Shown here: one piece after another, positions 36,195 through 44,768 of the stretch
Layout: the number at the start of each line of letters is the position of its first letter
Numbering within the stretch: position 1 is the stretch's first letter
NCBI RefSeq assembly: GCF_017104965.1
Contig: NZ_JAAGPR010000001.1
Coordinates: 597,205-661,204 of the forward strand
Direction: 5' to 3'
Source of the DNA: Paraburkholderia sp. Ac-20340
GTDB taxonomy: Bacteria; Pseudomonadota; Gammaproteobacteria; Burkholderiales; Burkholderiaceae
Length of the DNA: 64,000 nt
Notes under the pieces: model-generated
What the model was told of the DNA's origin: nothing
What the model saw: the letters and a program-made list of their open reading frames with translations, nothing else
Database searches by the model: none
Position numbers and translations under genes: made by a program

Positions 36195-36390
36195 GACGAA
36201 TTCCTGTTTGCGAATCGGGCACGCACAGTCGCGCCGATTTCACGCATGCCGAAGGAATTCTCTGCGTTACTCGCTTAGGGGAACCTTAATGTGATTTCGC
36301 ATTGCAAGCTAAGCGTTAGCTAAGTCTTTCGACCGTAAGCTGTGCGTAATCGAAGCCATCCCGGCGGATTCAACTTTCGCGGAACGCGCC

Positions 36391-37173
36391 ATGACGACTA
36401 CGCATTCAACCCCTTCAATACCCCTGCAAAACAAGGTGCCGGCAATCACGCTGTCATTCTGGGTCGTGAAGGTGCTGTCCACGACCGTCGGCGAAACGGG
36501 CGCCGATTCACTGGCTGTCAACGCAGGCCTTGGACAAGGGCTGACCAGCGCCATCATGAGCGCCCTGCTTTGCGCGGTTCTCGTGCTGCAAGTGGGTTCG
36601 TCGCGCTTTCGTCCCTGGCTTTACTGGCTCGCAGTCGTACTGGTGAGTATCGTCGGCACGCAGATCACCGATCTCTTGACCGACAAACTCGGCGTGAGTC
36701 TTTATGCCAGCACCGCATGCTTTGCAATCGCACTCAGCGCGATTTTTGCGCTCTGGTATCGCAGCGAACGCACCTTGTCGATCCACACCATCGTCACGCG
36801 TAAGCGTGAGGCGTTTTATTGGGCGGCCATTCTCTGCACCTTCGCGCTGGGAACCGCAGCGGGCGATCTCGCAACCGAAGCGATCGGGCTCGGCTTTACG
36901 CGAGGCGTCCTGGTATTCGGCGCGTTGATCGCACTGACCTGGCTGCTTTGGCGCATGGGTGCGAACGCCATTGCGACATTCTGGATCGCCTACGTGCTGA
37001 CGCGGCCATTCGGCGCGGCGCTAGGCGATCTGCTCACGCAGGCGCAGTACTACGGCGGATTGGGCTTTGGCGCCCAGTGGACGAGCGCGCTGTTTCTCGC
37101 CGCCATTATCGGACTGGTGAGCGCCGCGCAATGGCACGCGCGCATTGACCACACGCATTCCCTCACGAAATAA
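36391..37173 (+). CDS. COG4705-type membrane protein
   Basis: 260 residues with about eight membrane segments. It starts NKVPAITLSFWVVKVLSTTV, the COG4705 start. Three related motifs recur: TTVGETGADSL, ALGTAAGDLATE and RPFGAALGDLL, which suggests internal duplication. Family members are uncharacterised inner-membrane proteins of Gram-negative bacteria. The adjacent lipoprotein gene is 24 bases downstream and probably cotranscribed. Confidence 0.8.
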   Translation: MTTTHSTPSIPLQNKVPAITLSFWVVKVLSTTVGETGADSLAVNAGLGQGLTSAIMSALLCAVLVLQVGSSRFRPWLYWLAVVLVSIVGTQITDLLTDKLGVSLYASTACFAIALSAIFALWYRSERTLSIHTIVTRKREAFYWAAILCTFALGTAAGDLATEAIGLGFTRGVLVFGALIALTWLLWRMGANAIATFWIAYVLTRPFGAALGDLLTQAQYYGGLGFGAQWTSALFLAAIIGLVSAAQWHARIDHTHSLTK

Positions 37174-37197
37174 CCCATCATCGAGTAAGGAAACATC

Positions 37198-37623
37198 ATG
37201 TCGATTCGTTTCGCCCGTCTTTCTGCCCTCTGCGCTGCGCTCCTCGCGCTCACGCTGGCGATGAGCGGATGTTCCCGTTCAACCGATTCCGCCAGCACGA
37301 ACGCGGCAGCGGCCAGTTCCACGCAAACCGTTTCGTCGCTCGGCGATCTGGCGGCGTTTCGTGCGATTGCTGCGGATGTAACCACCCAGGTCAATAACGG
37401 CGATCTCTCCGCCGCAAAGACCCGCGTGAAAGCGCTCGAAGTAACGTGGGACGAAGCCGAAGCCGGCCTCAAGCCACGCGCGCCCGCCGACTGGCATCGC
37501 CTCGACAAAGCCATCGACCGCGCGTTAGAAGCCCTTCGCGCCAGCACGCCGAATCAAACCGATTGCAAGGAAGCCATGCAGGCGCTGCTCGGCACGTTGG
37601 ACAGCCTTCAGGCGCGTGGATAA
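37198..37623 (+). CDS. Small lipoprotein, unknown function
   Basis: 141 residues with AAGGA before the ATG. Signal peptide with lipobox MSGC near residue 24, then a Ser/Ala/Thr linker and a helical C-terminal region ([20 protein letters not shown], then [17 protein letters not shown]). No family recognised. It pairs with the COG4705 membrane protein and ends at a strong terminator. Confidence 0.8.
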   Translation: MSIRFARLSALCAALLALTLAMSGCSRSTDSASTNAAAASSTQTVSSLGDLAAFRAIAADVTTQVNNGDLSAAKTRVKALEVTWDEAEAGLKPRAPADWHRLDKAIDRALEALRASTPNQTDCKEAMQALLGTLDSLQARG

Positions 37624-37640
37624 CACGTGGAAGTAAACGC

Positions 37641-37671
37641 AAAAGGCCTGGCGCGATAGCCAGGCCTTTTT
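37641..37671. terminator. Bidirectional Rho-independent terminator
   Basis: Perfect 12-base stem AAAAGGCCTGGC/GCCAGGCCTTTT with loop GCGATA and T/A tracts on both sides. It separates the lipoprotein gene from the convergent amino acid binding-protein gene. Confidence 0.9.
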
Positions 37672-37690
37672 CATTAACGAACCGGCAAAC

Positions 37691-38548
37691 TCAATCCTTC
37701 ACCGGGAAATACCAGAGATTGCGATCGCTATAGCCAAACTGTTTAAGAATCGAAGCGAGCGTACCATCCGCGCGCATTTCGTCGAGCGCGCGCGAGACAG
37801 CATGATTCAGATCGACATCGTTCTTGCGCACGGCGTAGCGCGCATAGCCATATTCCTGCGGCAAAGGCTTATAGTCGGCCACCATTTCCATGCTCGACGA
37901 CGGATGTTGCTTCAGGAATTGCGCGATCTTGATGCCGTCTTCCATCGCCACATCGATACGCCCGGCCATCAGATCGGCGAATTCCGCTTCGCTGCTCGTA
38001 TAGAGCTTGAGTTCCTTAAGATCCTTGCGCGCCTGCAAAAGCTGGTGATTGATACTGCCGCGCAACGTACCAACGGTATGACCGGCAAAGCTGTCCCAGC
38101 CGTGAATATTCAACGGATTGCCCTTTTGCACCGCAATCGCCGATCCATACCAGTACGCCGGGCTCGTGAATGCCACGACGCGCAGCCGCGCTTCGTTCTC
38201 GTGCAGATTGTCGACAATCACATCGGCGCGCCCGGAAAGCAAAGCCGGAATCATCGCGTCGAACGGCATGATCTGCCAGTTGACCTTCGTAACGCCAAGC
38301 CGCTTCATCACTTCGCGAAAAATGCGTACATCCGCGCCATCGAATTGATGCGTCTTGTCGTCCTGAAAGGTCGAGGGCGGATCGTTGGCGATAGCCAGCG
38401 TCACGCCGTCGCGCACCGCCCGTGTGTATGAACCGTCGCCGCCGTCGAAACGCACGCCGCTCATTGCAGCGCCGTCATCGGCATAGGCATTGGACAACCC
38501 GACAATCCCCGTCAATACAGTGACAACCGCCAGTATTATTTTGCGCAC
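37691..38548 (-). CDS. Polar amino acid-type ABC binding protein
   Basis: 285 residues, GTG start with GGAG upstream. Signal peptide ending NAYADD. It belongs to the SBP_bac_3 family (VTLAIANDPPSTF, DVRIFREVMKRLGV, VIVDNLHENEARLRVVAFTSPAYW), which normally binds polar amino acids or opines in the periplasm. The permease gene precedes it by 38 bases. No ATPase gene is present. Confidence 0.88.
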   Translation of the reverse strand: MRKIILAVVTVLTGIVGLSNAYADDGAAMSGVRFDGGDGSYTRAVRDGVTLAIANDPPSTFQDDKTHQFDGADVRIFREVMKRLGVTKVNWQIMPFDAMIPALLSGRADVIVDNLHENEARLRVVAFTSPAYWYGSAIAVQKGNPLNIHGWDSFAGHTVGTLRGSINHQLLQARKDLKELKLYTSSEAEFADLMAGRIDVAMEDGIKIAQFLKQHPSSSMEMVADYKPLPQEYGYARYAVRKNDVDLNHAVSRALDEMRADGTLASILKQFGYSDRNLWYFPVKD

Positions 38549-38586
38549 GAAACGCTCCAGTGTGATTGGTTTGGCCGACGTAATAA

Positions 38587-39342
38587 TTAAATGGTGTTTG
38601 TGTTACCGGTTTGTTTAGCCCTTGCACGAAAACGTGCAATCCATCGCGGTCCGGTCGATACATTCACATGCCGGGGGCTGCCCATCTTGCGCTCCAGCCA
38701 TCGCACGACGAATGCACTCGGCCACGATAGCGACAAATATATTGCACCAATTATCGTGAAGACCGTCGCGTACTGAAAGTTTGTGGAAGAAACAATCTGC
38801 CCGGTGAACATCAATTCCTTGACGGTCACGATCGAAACCAGCGAAGTGTCCTTGAATAGCGAAATCGCATAATTTCCAAGCGGCGGCACGACAATACGCA
38901 GTGCCTGGGGCAGCACGATCAGCCGCAAGGTCTGGCCGCTCGACATGCCGAGCGCCTTGGCCGCCGCGATCTGGCTTTTGGGCACCGCCTCGATGCCAGC
39001 GCGATACACCTCGGCCAGATAAGCGGAGTAATTGATCGACAAGCCAATGACCCCGGCGATAAAGGGTGCGAAGCGAATGCCGAATGAAGGCAACACGAAA
39101 TAGATATAGAAAAGCTGCAGCAGCGCGGGCGTGCCGCGAATCAGTTCGATATAGGCGCTTGCAAACAAACGTGGCACGCGTGCGTGACTGATGCGGGCGA
39201 TCGCCAGCAGCAGGCCGCACGGCAGCGCAAGCGCCAGAATACAGAACGTCAGTTGCACGCTCGTTAGCGCGCCCTGCAGCAATTCAGGCAGATAGCCGCT
39301 AACGTCTTGCCAATCGAACAGATCGAGAAAATGAGTCGACAT
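38587..39342 (-). CDS. Polar amino acid-type ABC permease
   Basis: 251 residues with about five membrane segments. The EAA loop YRAGIEAVPKSQIAAAKALG and FIELIRGTPALLQLFYIYF-like segment are typical of HisM/HisQ permeases. It acts with the 37691 binding protein and an ATPase that must be encoded elsewhere. It follows the IclR gene (end 39409) by 66 bases. Confidence 0.88.
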   Translation of the reverse strand: MSTHFLDLFDWQDVSGYLPELLQGALTSVQLTFCILALALPCGLLLAIARISHARVPRLFASAYIELIRGTPALLQLFYIYFVLPSFGIRFAPFIAGVIGLSINYSAYLAEVYRAGIEAVPKSQIAAAKALGMSSGQTLRLIVLPQALRIVVPPLGNYAISLFKDTSLVSIVTVKELMFTGQIVSSTNFQYATVFTIIGAIYLSLSWPSAFVVRWLERKMGSPRHVNVSTGPRWIARFRARAKQTGNTNTI

Positions 39343-39408
39343 GAAATCCCCGGACGTCGCGGTGAGTGCGGTGGCCGGCGATCGATTGCGCCGGCCCCGC
39401 CCATCAGT

Positions 39409-40215
39409 TTATGACTGCACTTGAGCGCCCAGCATCTGGCTAATGCGCTCTGCATATTTACGCAATGTGCGTCCCAAATCGTGCAAATAGTCGTCGCTCA
39501 AATCGCCTTTTAGCGTGGTCACGCTGATCGCCGCCACGCCGGCTCCATCGCGATCGGTAATGGCCGCGCCCACGCATACCACGCCGATGTTGTCCTCTTC
39601 GTCGTCGAAAGCGTAGCCGCGTTCGGCAACCAGAATCAGATCGTTCATCAGTTCGCCCGGCGTCACGCGGGTAAATCGCGTGCGGCGCGGCATGCCGGTA
39701 TGCGCCAGCAGCTTGACGACGCGCGCGGGCGGCAGCAGCGCAAACAACGATTTACCGAGCGCCGAACAATGCGGCAATTCACGCTGCCCCAGCGACGACG
39801 CAATGCGCACGATGCCCGGCGCCTCGACACGATTGATGGCCACGGCGTAACCGTTTTCATCGAGGACGGCGAGCCGCGATGTGAGGCCGGTCACTTCCGT
39901 CAACTCCCTGAGCACCGGCATCGCCAGTTGGGACACGCCCACATCCGCTGCCGCGCGATCGCCAAGATGCACGAGCGCAAATCCCAGCCGATAGCGCCGC
40001 GAACCGCCCAGGCGCACGTCGATTACAAAATTACGCGCCAGCAGCGTCTGCAATAAGGCAAATGCCGTGCTCTTTGAAACGCCAATGGCTGTGGCGATTT
40101 CCGCCACCGTCGATCCATCTGTTGTGCCGGTCCCCAGTGCTTCCAGAACATCGAGCGCCCGGCTGACGCTGCGAAGTGCATATCGGTCTTCAGTGCTTTG
40201 TGCGGTTTGGGTCAT
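39409..40215 (-). CDS. IclR-family transcriptional regulator
   Basis: 268 residues. N-terminal winged helix (SVSRALDVLEAL, then VAEIATAIGVSKSTAFALLQ), then the IclR effector domain with SALGKSLFALL and ERGYAFDDEEDNIGVVCVGA. It precedes the permease and binding-protein genes on the same strand and is likely their regulator. A triple half-site palindrome lies 111 bases upstream of its start. Confidence 0.9.
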   Translation of the reverse strand: MTQTAQSTEDRYALRSVSRALDVLEALGTGTTDGSTVAEIATAIGVSKSTAFALLQTLLARNFVIDVRLGGSRRYRLGFALVHLGDRAAADVGVSQLAMPVLRELTEVTGLTSRLAVLDENGYAVAINRVEAPGIVRIASSLGQRELPHCSALGKSLFALLPPARVVKLLAHTGMPRRTRFTRVTPGELMNDLILVAERGYAFDDEEDNIGVVCVGAAITDRDGAGVAAISVTTLKGDLSDDYLHDLGRTLRKYAERISQMLGAQVQS

Positions 40216-40325
40216 TTTTATTTCATGTTCTTACCGTTAGCGAATCGGACAATGGTTTGAAGCGATGGACCGCTTCGCACATTCGACATTGACAGTCATT
40301 AGTGTGCAACCTACCATAAATAATC

Positions 40326-40354
40326 CTACCGAACAGCGTTCGGTAGTGCCGAAC
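40326..40354. promoter_or_regulatory. IclR operator candidate
   Basis: Perfect inverted repeat CTACCGAAC-AGC-GTTCGGTAG followed by a third half-site TGCCGAAC. Repeated (G)CCGAAC half-sites are common for IclR-family binding. It lies upstream of the IclR gene. Confidence 0.6.
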
Positions 40355-40482
40355 GAATAAATTCATCGGCTCCCGGCGAAAAGGGCTCGCCAGGCGCTGA
40401 ATCCAATCAGATGGCAACTGGAGGCCACAAGGCCGGCATCGCGCTCAGGGCTTGCGCGTGACCGTTTCTGCGGCAAAAAACA

Positions 40483-40743
40483 ATGGGAATAATCTCTGAA
40501 CGGGGTCTGGAAATTGGCGCTCGACCAAAAATGTCGGGCGCTACCTCATCAAAAATCGCGCACGACGATATTTTGCATATCAAGTCGATGCTGCAGCGAT
40601 TGTCTATCCAGGATATGAATACTTTAGGTTTGCCGCCGGCTTATTGGCGCAAGCGTTTGCGCGAAATTATGCAGACTCACCAATTATCGAAAATTCAGTT
40701 CGACGAAATCGATCTTTTGCTGGCGAGATTGCTGGAAGCGTAA
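40483..40743 (+). CDS. Small hypothetical protein
   Basis: 86 residues if the ATG at 40483 is used; an ATG at 40531 is equally possible and neither has a clear ribosome site. Composition is less GC-rich than neighbours. It is rich in Leu, Ile, Arg and Asp, and its C-terminal half may be helical (LPPAYWRKRLREIMQTHQLS). No family recognised, no membrane segment. It ends next to a four-unit 11-base repeat. Confidence 0.5.
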   Translation: MGIISERGLEIGARPKMSGATSSKIAHDDILHIKSMLQRLSIQDMNTLGLPPAYWRKRLREIMQTHQLSKIQFDEIDLLLARLLEA

Positions 40744-40746
40744 TGT

Positions 40747-40790
40747 TTCATGTCGGCTTCACGTCGGCTTCACATCGGCTTCATGTCGAT
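40747..40790. repeat. Four 11-base tandem repeats
   Basis: Units TTCATGTCGGC, TTCACGTCGGC, TTCACATCGGC and TTCATGTCGAT, directly after the stop of the small hypothetical gene and before the convergent diguanylate cyclase gene. The unit is close to but not exactly conserved. It is not in a coding frame of either neighbour. Confidence 0.85.
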
Positions 40791-40870
40791 TTATGCCTGG
40801 CACATCAATCCACTTAACTTTTTTAAATAAAAGATTTGTTTGCCGAAAATGTGCGTAATGAGTTTTTCGC

Positions 40871-42049
40871 TCAGCGCGATTCGGCAATTCGGGGCGATGC
40901 GCTTTCATCGTCTTGCGACGACACAATGACGCGATTACGCCCCGCCGCCTTCGCCACATAGAGCGCGGCATCAGCCCGCACCATGGCGCTTTCCAGCGTA
41001 TCCGCGTACATCACGCCGCCCACGCCCGCGCTCAGCGTGCAGCTCACGCCATCCGCAGCCGATCGCTCGACGGCAATGCGCAGTGCATTCGTCATCGCCA
41101 CCGCGTCGTGCTGGCCCGCGCGCGCGAACAGCACGGCAAACTCTTCGCCGCCCAGCCGCCCGAACAGATCGCCGGGCCGCAAGTGCGCGGATACGACCGC
41201 GGACACGTGCGCTAGCAACCGGTCACCAACCGCATGACCAAAGCTGTCATTAACGCTTTTGAACTTGTCGATATCGAGAACGGCGATCGACATCAGCGCG
41301 CCCCGCTCGCGCAACTCCACGAGCCGCGCATGCGCTTTTTCCATGAACGCGCGCCGCGTGAGCGCGCCGGTGAGTTCGTCGATCGTCGCGAGCTTTTCCA
41401 TCCTGCGCAAAATCTGGTCGTGCGCGAGCATCACCATGCCCGTCGAAATACAGGGCAACGAGACGATCGCCAGCCCGAGCAGCGCCACGTTCCACGGCGA
41501 CGGCTGCAGGAACGATAGCGTCGGCGCCTTGCCGAGCAAGATTACGACGATGCGCGCGGCATAGACCAACGCGCCCAGCCATGCAGCCGCCGCGATCAGC
41601 CGGCAGGCGTAGCGCGAGCCTTCGCGCGGCGCGTGGCGCAGCGCCAGCACACCCAGCACGATGCGCCCGTAAATCAGGCCGATGGAGATCAGCACGCCGC
41701 GCGCATCCACGTTCGGCGAAATGCAGGTGAAGTACAGCAGCGCTGCGCAGACGACAATCAGCGCAATGCACTCGTCGCGTCGCACCGGCTGCAGGCCGAA
41801 GAACTGGCGTGTGCCCTGCACCAGCACGAGCACGGCGGCCAGCGTCGTGAACGACACGCCGATGATGGTGATTGCGCCGGCACCCATCCCGCCGACCAGA
41901 ATCCAGCACGACGATACGGCCAGCAGCCCGTAACCGACGCACCAGCGGCTGACACCCGGCGCCGTGGTACGCACCAGCGAGCCCAGCACGGCCACACTCA
42001 TTAAACAAGAGACGATCAGAATCCCCAGGAGTGCGAAAGCGCTTGGCAT
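40871..42049 (-). CDS. Membrane-bound diguanylate cyclase (GGDEF)
   Basis: 392 residues from the ATG at 42049 (MPSAFALLGI); no strong ribosome site is seen, so the start is uncertain. About six membrane helices (residues 5-215) precede a GGDEF domain. The active loop GGEEF lies at residues 300-304, and the product-binding inhibitory site R-P-G-D at 291-294 is intact, so c-di-GMP made by this enzyme should inhibit it. It makes c-di-GMP from GTP at the membrane and acts on motility or biofilm. The DNA after its 3' end is the tandem repeat. Confidence 0.9.
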   Translation of the reverse strand: MPSAFALLGILIVSCLMSVAVLGSLVRTTAPGVSRWCVGYGLLAVSSCWILVGGMGAGAITIIGVSFTTLAAVLVLVQGTRQFFGLQPVRRDECIALIVVCAALLYFTCISPNVDARGVLISIGLIYGRIVLGVLALRHAPREGSRYACRLIAAAAWLGALVYAARIVVILLGKAPTLSFLQPSPWNVALLGLAIVSLPCISTGMVMLAHDQILRRMEKLATIDELTGALTRRAFMEKAHARLVELRERGALMSIAVLDIDKFKSVNDSFGHAVGDRLLAHVSAVVSAHLRPGDLFGRLGGEEFAVLFARAGQHDAVAMTNALRIAVERSAADGVSCTLSAGVGGVMYADTLESAMVRADAALYVAKAAGRNRVIVSSQDDESASPRIAESR

Positions 42050-42217
42050 AAGAATAGTTGTAGCGGCGAAAGGTCCGATGCGTATCGTATCGCACGACAC
42101 CCGTGAAAAATTACCGTTTATCGCTAACGCATTGTTTGCCGCCGAAGGCGTTGGACGGATCGGCGCTGGGTTGGCAGTTAGTTGCAAACAGAGCAATGCC
42201 TGGTTCGTCCTGCTTGC

Positions 42218-43157
42218 TCAGTGCCGGGCACCTTCGTCATCGGCCAGCGCTTCGGCGAGATGCTGCGCAAACGCCCGCACCTTCGCCGAATTGCGCCGCT
42301 CGCGCGGGCTGACCAGGTGGACGGGAATGGGCGGCGGCTGCCAGTCGGTCAAGAGCGTCTGCAATTCGCCGCTGGCGATTTCCTCATCGAATAACCAGTT
42401 CGGCGCGTAGGCAATGCCCATCCCCGCCAGCGTCGCCGCGCGGATCACTTCGCTGCTGTTGGTTTGCAGATTGCCCTCGACGCGCACGACGCAAGTTGCG
42501 CCCTCGGGCTGCGCCGCTCCCGCGCGCGCAGTGAACGGCCAGTTGTTGCGCATCGCCAGCTCGGTGTAGACGATGCAGTTGTGCTGGGCTAGGTCATCGG
42601 GTTTGCGCGGCGTCGTCACGCCCTTGGGCAGCGCGCGCAGATAACGCCGGTGCGCCACGATCTGCCGGTGCGAGGTGCCGATGCGGCGCGCAACCAGGCT
42701 GCTATCGCCCAGATCGCCGATTCGCACCGCTGCGTCGATGCCCTGCTCGACCAGATCGACGAAGCTGTCATGCAGGCGCAAATCGATCTTCACGCCAGGG
42801 TTGGTTCGCCGCGAGAAAGGTCTGGACGATCGGCATCAGCTTGAGGCGACCGAATCCCACCGATGCCGCAATCCGCAGCCAGCCGGTCAACTGCTGCTCG
42901 CCGCGCTGGAGCGCGCCTTCGGCCTCGGCGATTTCGGCCACCAGCCTGCGCGCTTCTTCGAAATAGCGCGCGCCTTCTTCGGTCAGCGAAAGCGAGCGCG
43001 TGGTGCGCGTCAGCAGCTTCACGCCTAGCGCGCGCTCCAAAGCCGCCACCTGTTTGCTGATCGCGCTCTGCGTCGTATCGCGTTCGTGCGCGACCGAAGA
43101 AAAACTCCCCGCTTCCACCACCCGCACAAAAGTGGCCATCGATTGCAGCTTGTCCAT
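42218..43157 (-). pseudogene. LysR-family regulator split by a one-base frameshift
   Basis: The N-terminal part (start ATG 43157, ending at 42768) carries a normal winged helix and linker (FVRVVEAGSFSSVAHERDTTQS, RTTRSLSLTEEGARYFEEA). It runs out of frame after ...MPIVQTFLAANQP. A second frame (42793-42218) continues with VKIDLRLHDSFVDLVEQGID, the expected effector domain, through to a normal C-terminus. Removing one base in the GGG at 42798-42800 (plus strand) joins both into one protein of about 312 residues. Either the gene is recently inactivated or the read contains a sequencing error. It is divergent from the SDR at 43307. Confidence 0.8.
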
Positions 43158-43306
43158 TTCGGCTCGCTCATTCATTCCTGACTGGACTGAATGATAGGCC
43201 TGCTACACGGCTACTGCAAATCATCGGAATCAATCAAAGTTCACCCATCGCATCCGCGATTGCATAAGTGAATGAACAGAATCGAAACCCACCCAGGAGT
43301 CTTGCC

Positions 43307-44056
43307 ATGAACTCACCCGTCGTCCTCATTACCGGCGCACTGACCGGCATCGGCCGCGCCACGGCGCTCGCCTTCGCCCGTGACGGCGCCCGCGTGGTCG
43401 TCAGCGGCCGCCGCGAAGAAGCCGGTCACGCGCTGGCCGCGGAACTGCGCGCCCTTGGCGCCGAAGCGGAATTCGTGCGTGCCGATGTGCGCTACGAAGC
43501 CGACGTCCGGCAACTGGTCGAGCAGACCGTGCATCGCTTTGGCCGTCTCGATGTGGCCGTCAACAACGCCGGCACCGAAGGCCACATCGCGCCGATCGTC
43601 GAGCAATCGGCCGCGAATTACGAGGAGACGTTCTCGGCGAACGTGCTGGGCACGCTGCTTTCGGTCAAACACGAAATGCGTGTGATGCTGGAGCACGGCG
43701 CCGGTTCGATCGTGAATCTTTCGTCGATTGCGGGGCTGGTCGGCATGGCGGGCGCGTCGGTGTACGTCGCCTCCAAGCACGCGGTCGAAGGCTTGACGAA
43801 AAGCGCGGCACTCGAAGGCGCCGCAGCGGGCGTGCGCGTGAACGCCGTGGCGCCTGGCCCGGTGGCGACGAATATGCTCGATCGCTTCACCGGTGGCAGC
43901 GACGACAACAAGGCCGGCCTGCTCGCCACCGTGCCCGCGCGCCGTGCCGCATCGCCCGATGAAATCGCCGAAACCATCCTGTTCCTCGCCAGCGACAAGG
44001 CGCGCTTTCTCACCGGCCAGTCGATTGCTGTCGATGGCGGATATGTCGCGCAATAA
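43307..44056 (+). CDS. Short-chain dehydrogenase/reductase
   Basis: 249 residues, start ATG at 43307 with AGGAG seven bases upstream. TGALTGIG binds the nucleotide, VNNAG is present, and Tyr153/Lys157 in YVASK are catalytic. Divergent from the split LysR gene, which probably controlled it; a CMD-family gene follows 50 bases downstream. Substrate unknown. Confidence 0.9.
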   Translation: MNSPVVLITGALTGIGRATALAFARDGARVVVSGRREEAGHALAAELRALGAEAEFVRADVRYEADVRQLVEQTVHRFGRLDVAVNNAGTEGHIAPIVEQSAANYEETFSANVLGTLLSVKHEMRVMLEHGAGSIVNLSSIAGLVGMAGASVYVASKHAVEGLTKSAALEGAAAGVRVNAVAPGPVATNMLDRFTGGSDDNKAGLLATVPARRAASPDEIAETILFLASDKARFLTGQSIAVDGGYVAQ

Positions 44057-44106
44057 GCACAACACGCGCAACAATCCCATCACTTCATTTATTTCGGATA
44101 ACTAAC

Positions 44107-44646
44107 ATGAACACGATCGACATCCCGACTCGCGACGACGTTTCGCCCGAAAACCAGGCCCTGTTCGACAAGCTGAAAGCGGGCATCGGCATGGTGCCGA
44201 ACCTGTATGCAACCTTCGCGCATTCGGAACATGCACTCGGCAATTATCTGCAACTGCAGAATGCCAAAAGCAGCATCACGGGCCGCGCACGCGAAGTGGT
44301 GAATCTCGTCGTCAGTCAGGTCAATGACTGCGCGTACTGCCTCGCAGCCCACACGGTCATCGGCAAGATGAATGGATTCAGCGACGAGCAGATTCTGGAG
44401 ATTCGCGCCGGCACGGCAAGCTTCGATCCGAAGTTCGACGCACTCGCCCGCCTCGTGAAAAACATCGCAGTCGAGCGCGGTCATGCCGACCCGGCACTCG
44501 TCGATGCGTTCTTCGCGGCTGGCTGGACCAAGGCGAATCTCGTCGACACGATCATGGTGATTGGCGACAAGATTATGACCAATTATTTACACGCCATCAC
44601 GCGTGTACCGGTCGATTTCCCGGCGGCGCCCGCGCTGCGCGCTTGA
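44107..44646 (+). CDS. Carboxymuconolactone decarboxylase/AhpD-like protein
   Basis: 179 residues. The motif NDCAYCLAAHTVIGKMNG has the Cys-x-x-Cys and His of AhpD-like alkylhydroperoxidases. These use the Cys pair to reduce peroxides with a lipoyl or thioredoxin partner. It is downstream of the SDR gene and probably cotranscribed. The family includes many uncharacterised paralogs. Confidence 0.85.
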   Translation: MNTIDIPTRDDVSPENQALFDKLKAGIGMVPNLYATFAHSEHALGNYLQLQNAKSSITGRAREVVNLVVSQVNDCAYCLAAHTVIGKMNGFSDEQILEIRAGTASFDPKFDALARLVKNIAVERGHADPALVDAFFAAGWTKANLVDTIMVIGDKIMTNYLHAITRVPVDFPAAPALRA

Positions 44647-44768
44647 TCGCCAGGCGGGGAGCGACAGATCGGTTCTGGCACTCCCCGCCGCTCCGCAAAT
44701 AAAGCCCAAAGTGCATCGGCTTGCCCCTCAAGTTAGCTCCGTTAGCTGTCGATAAGCCGTGGGCATTG

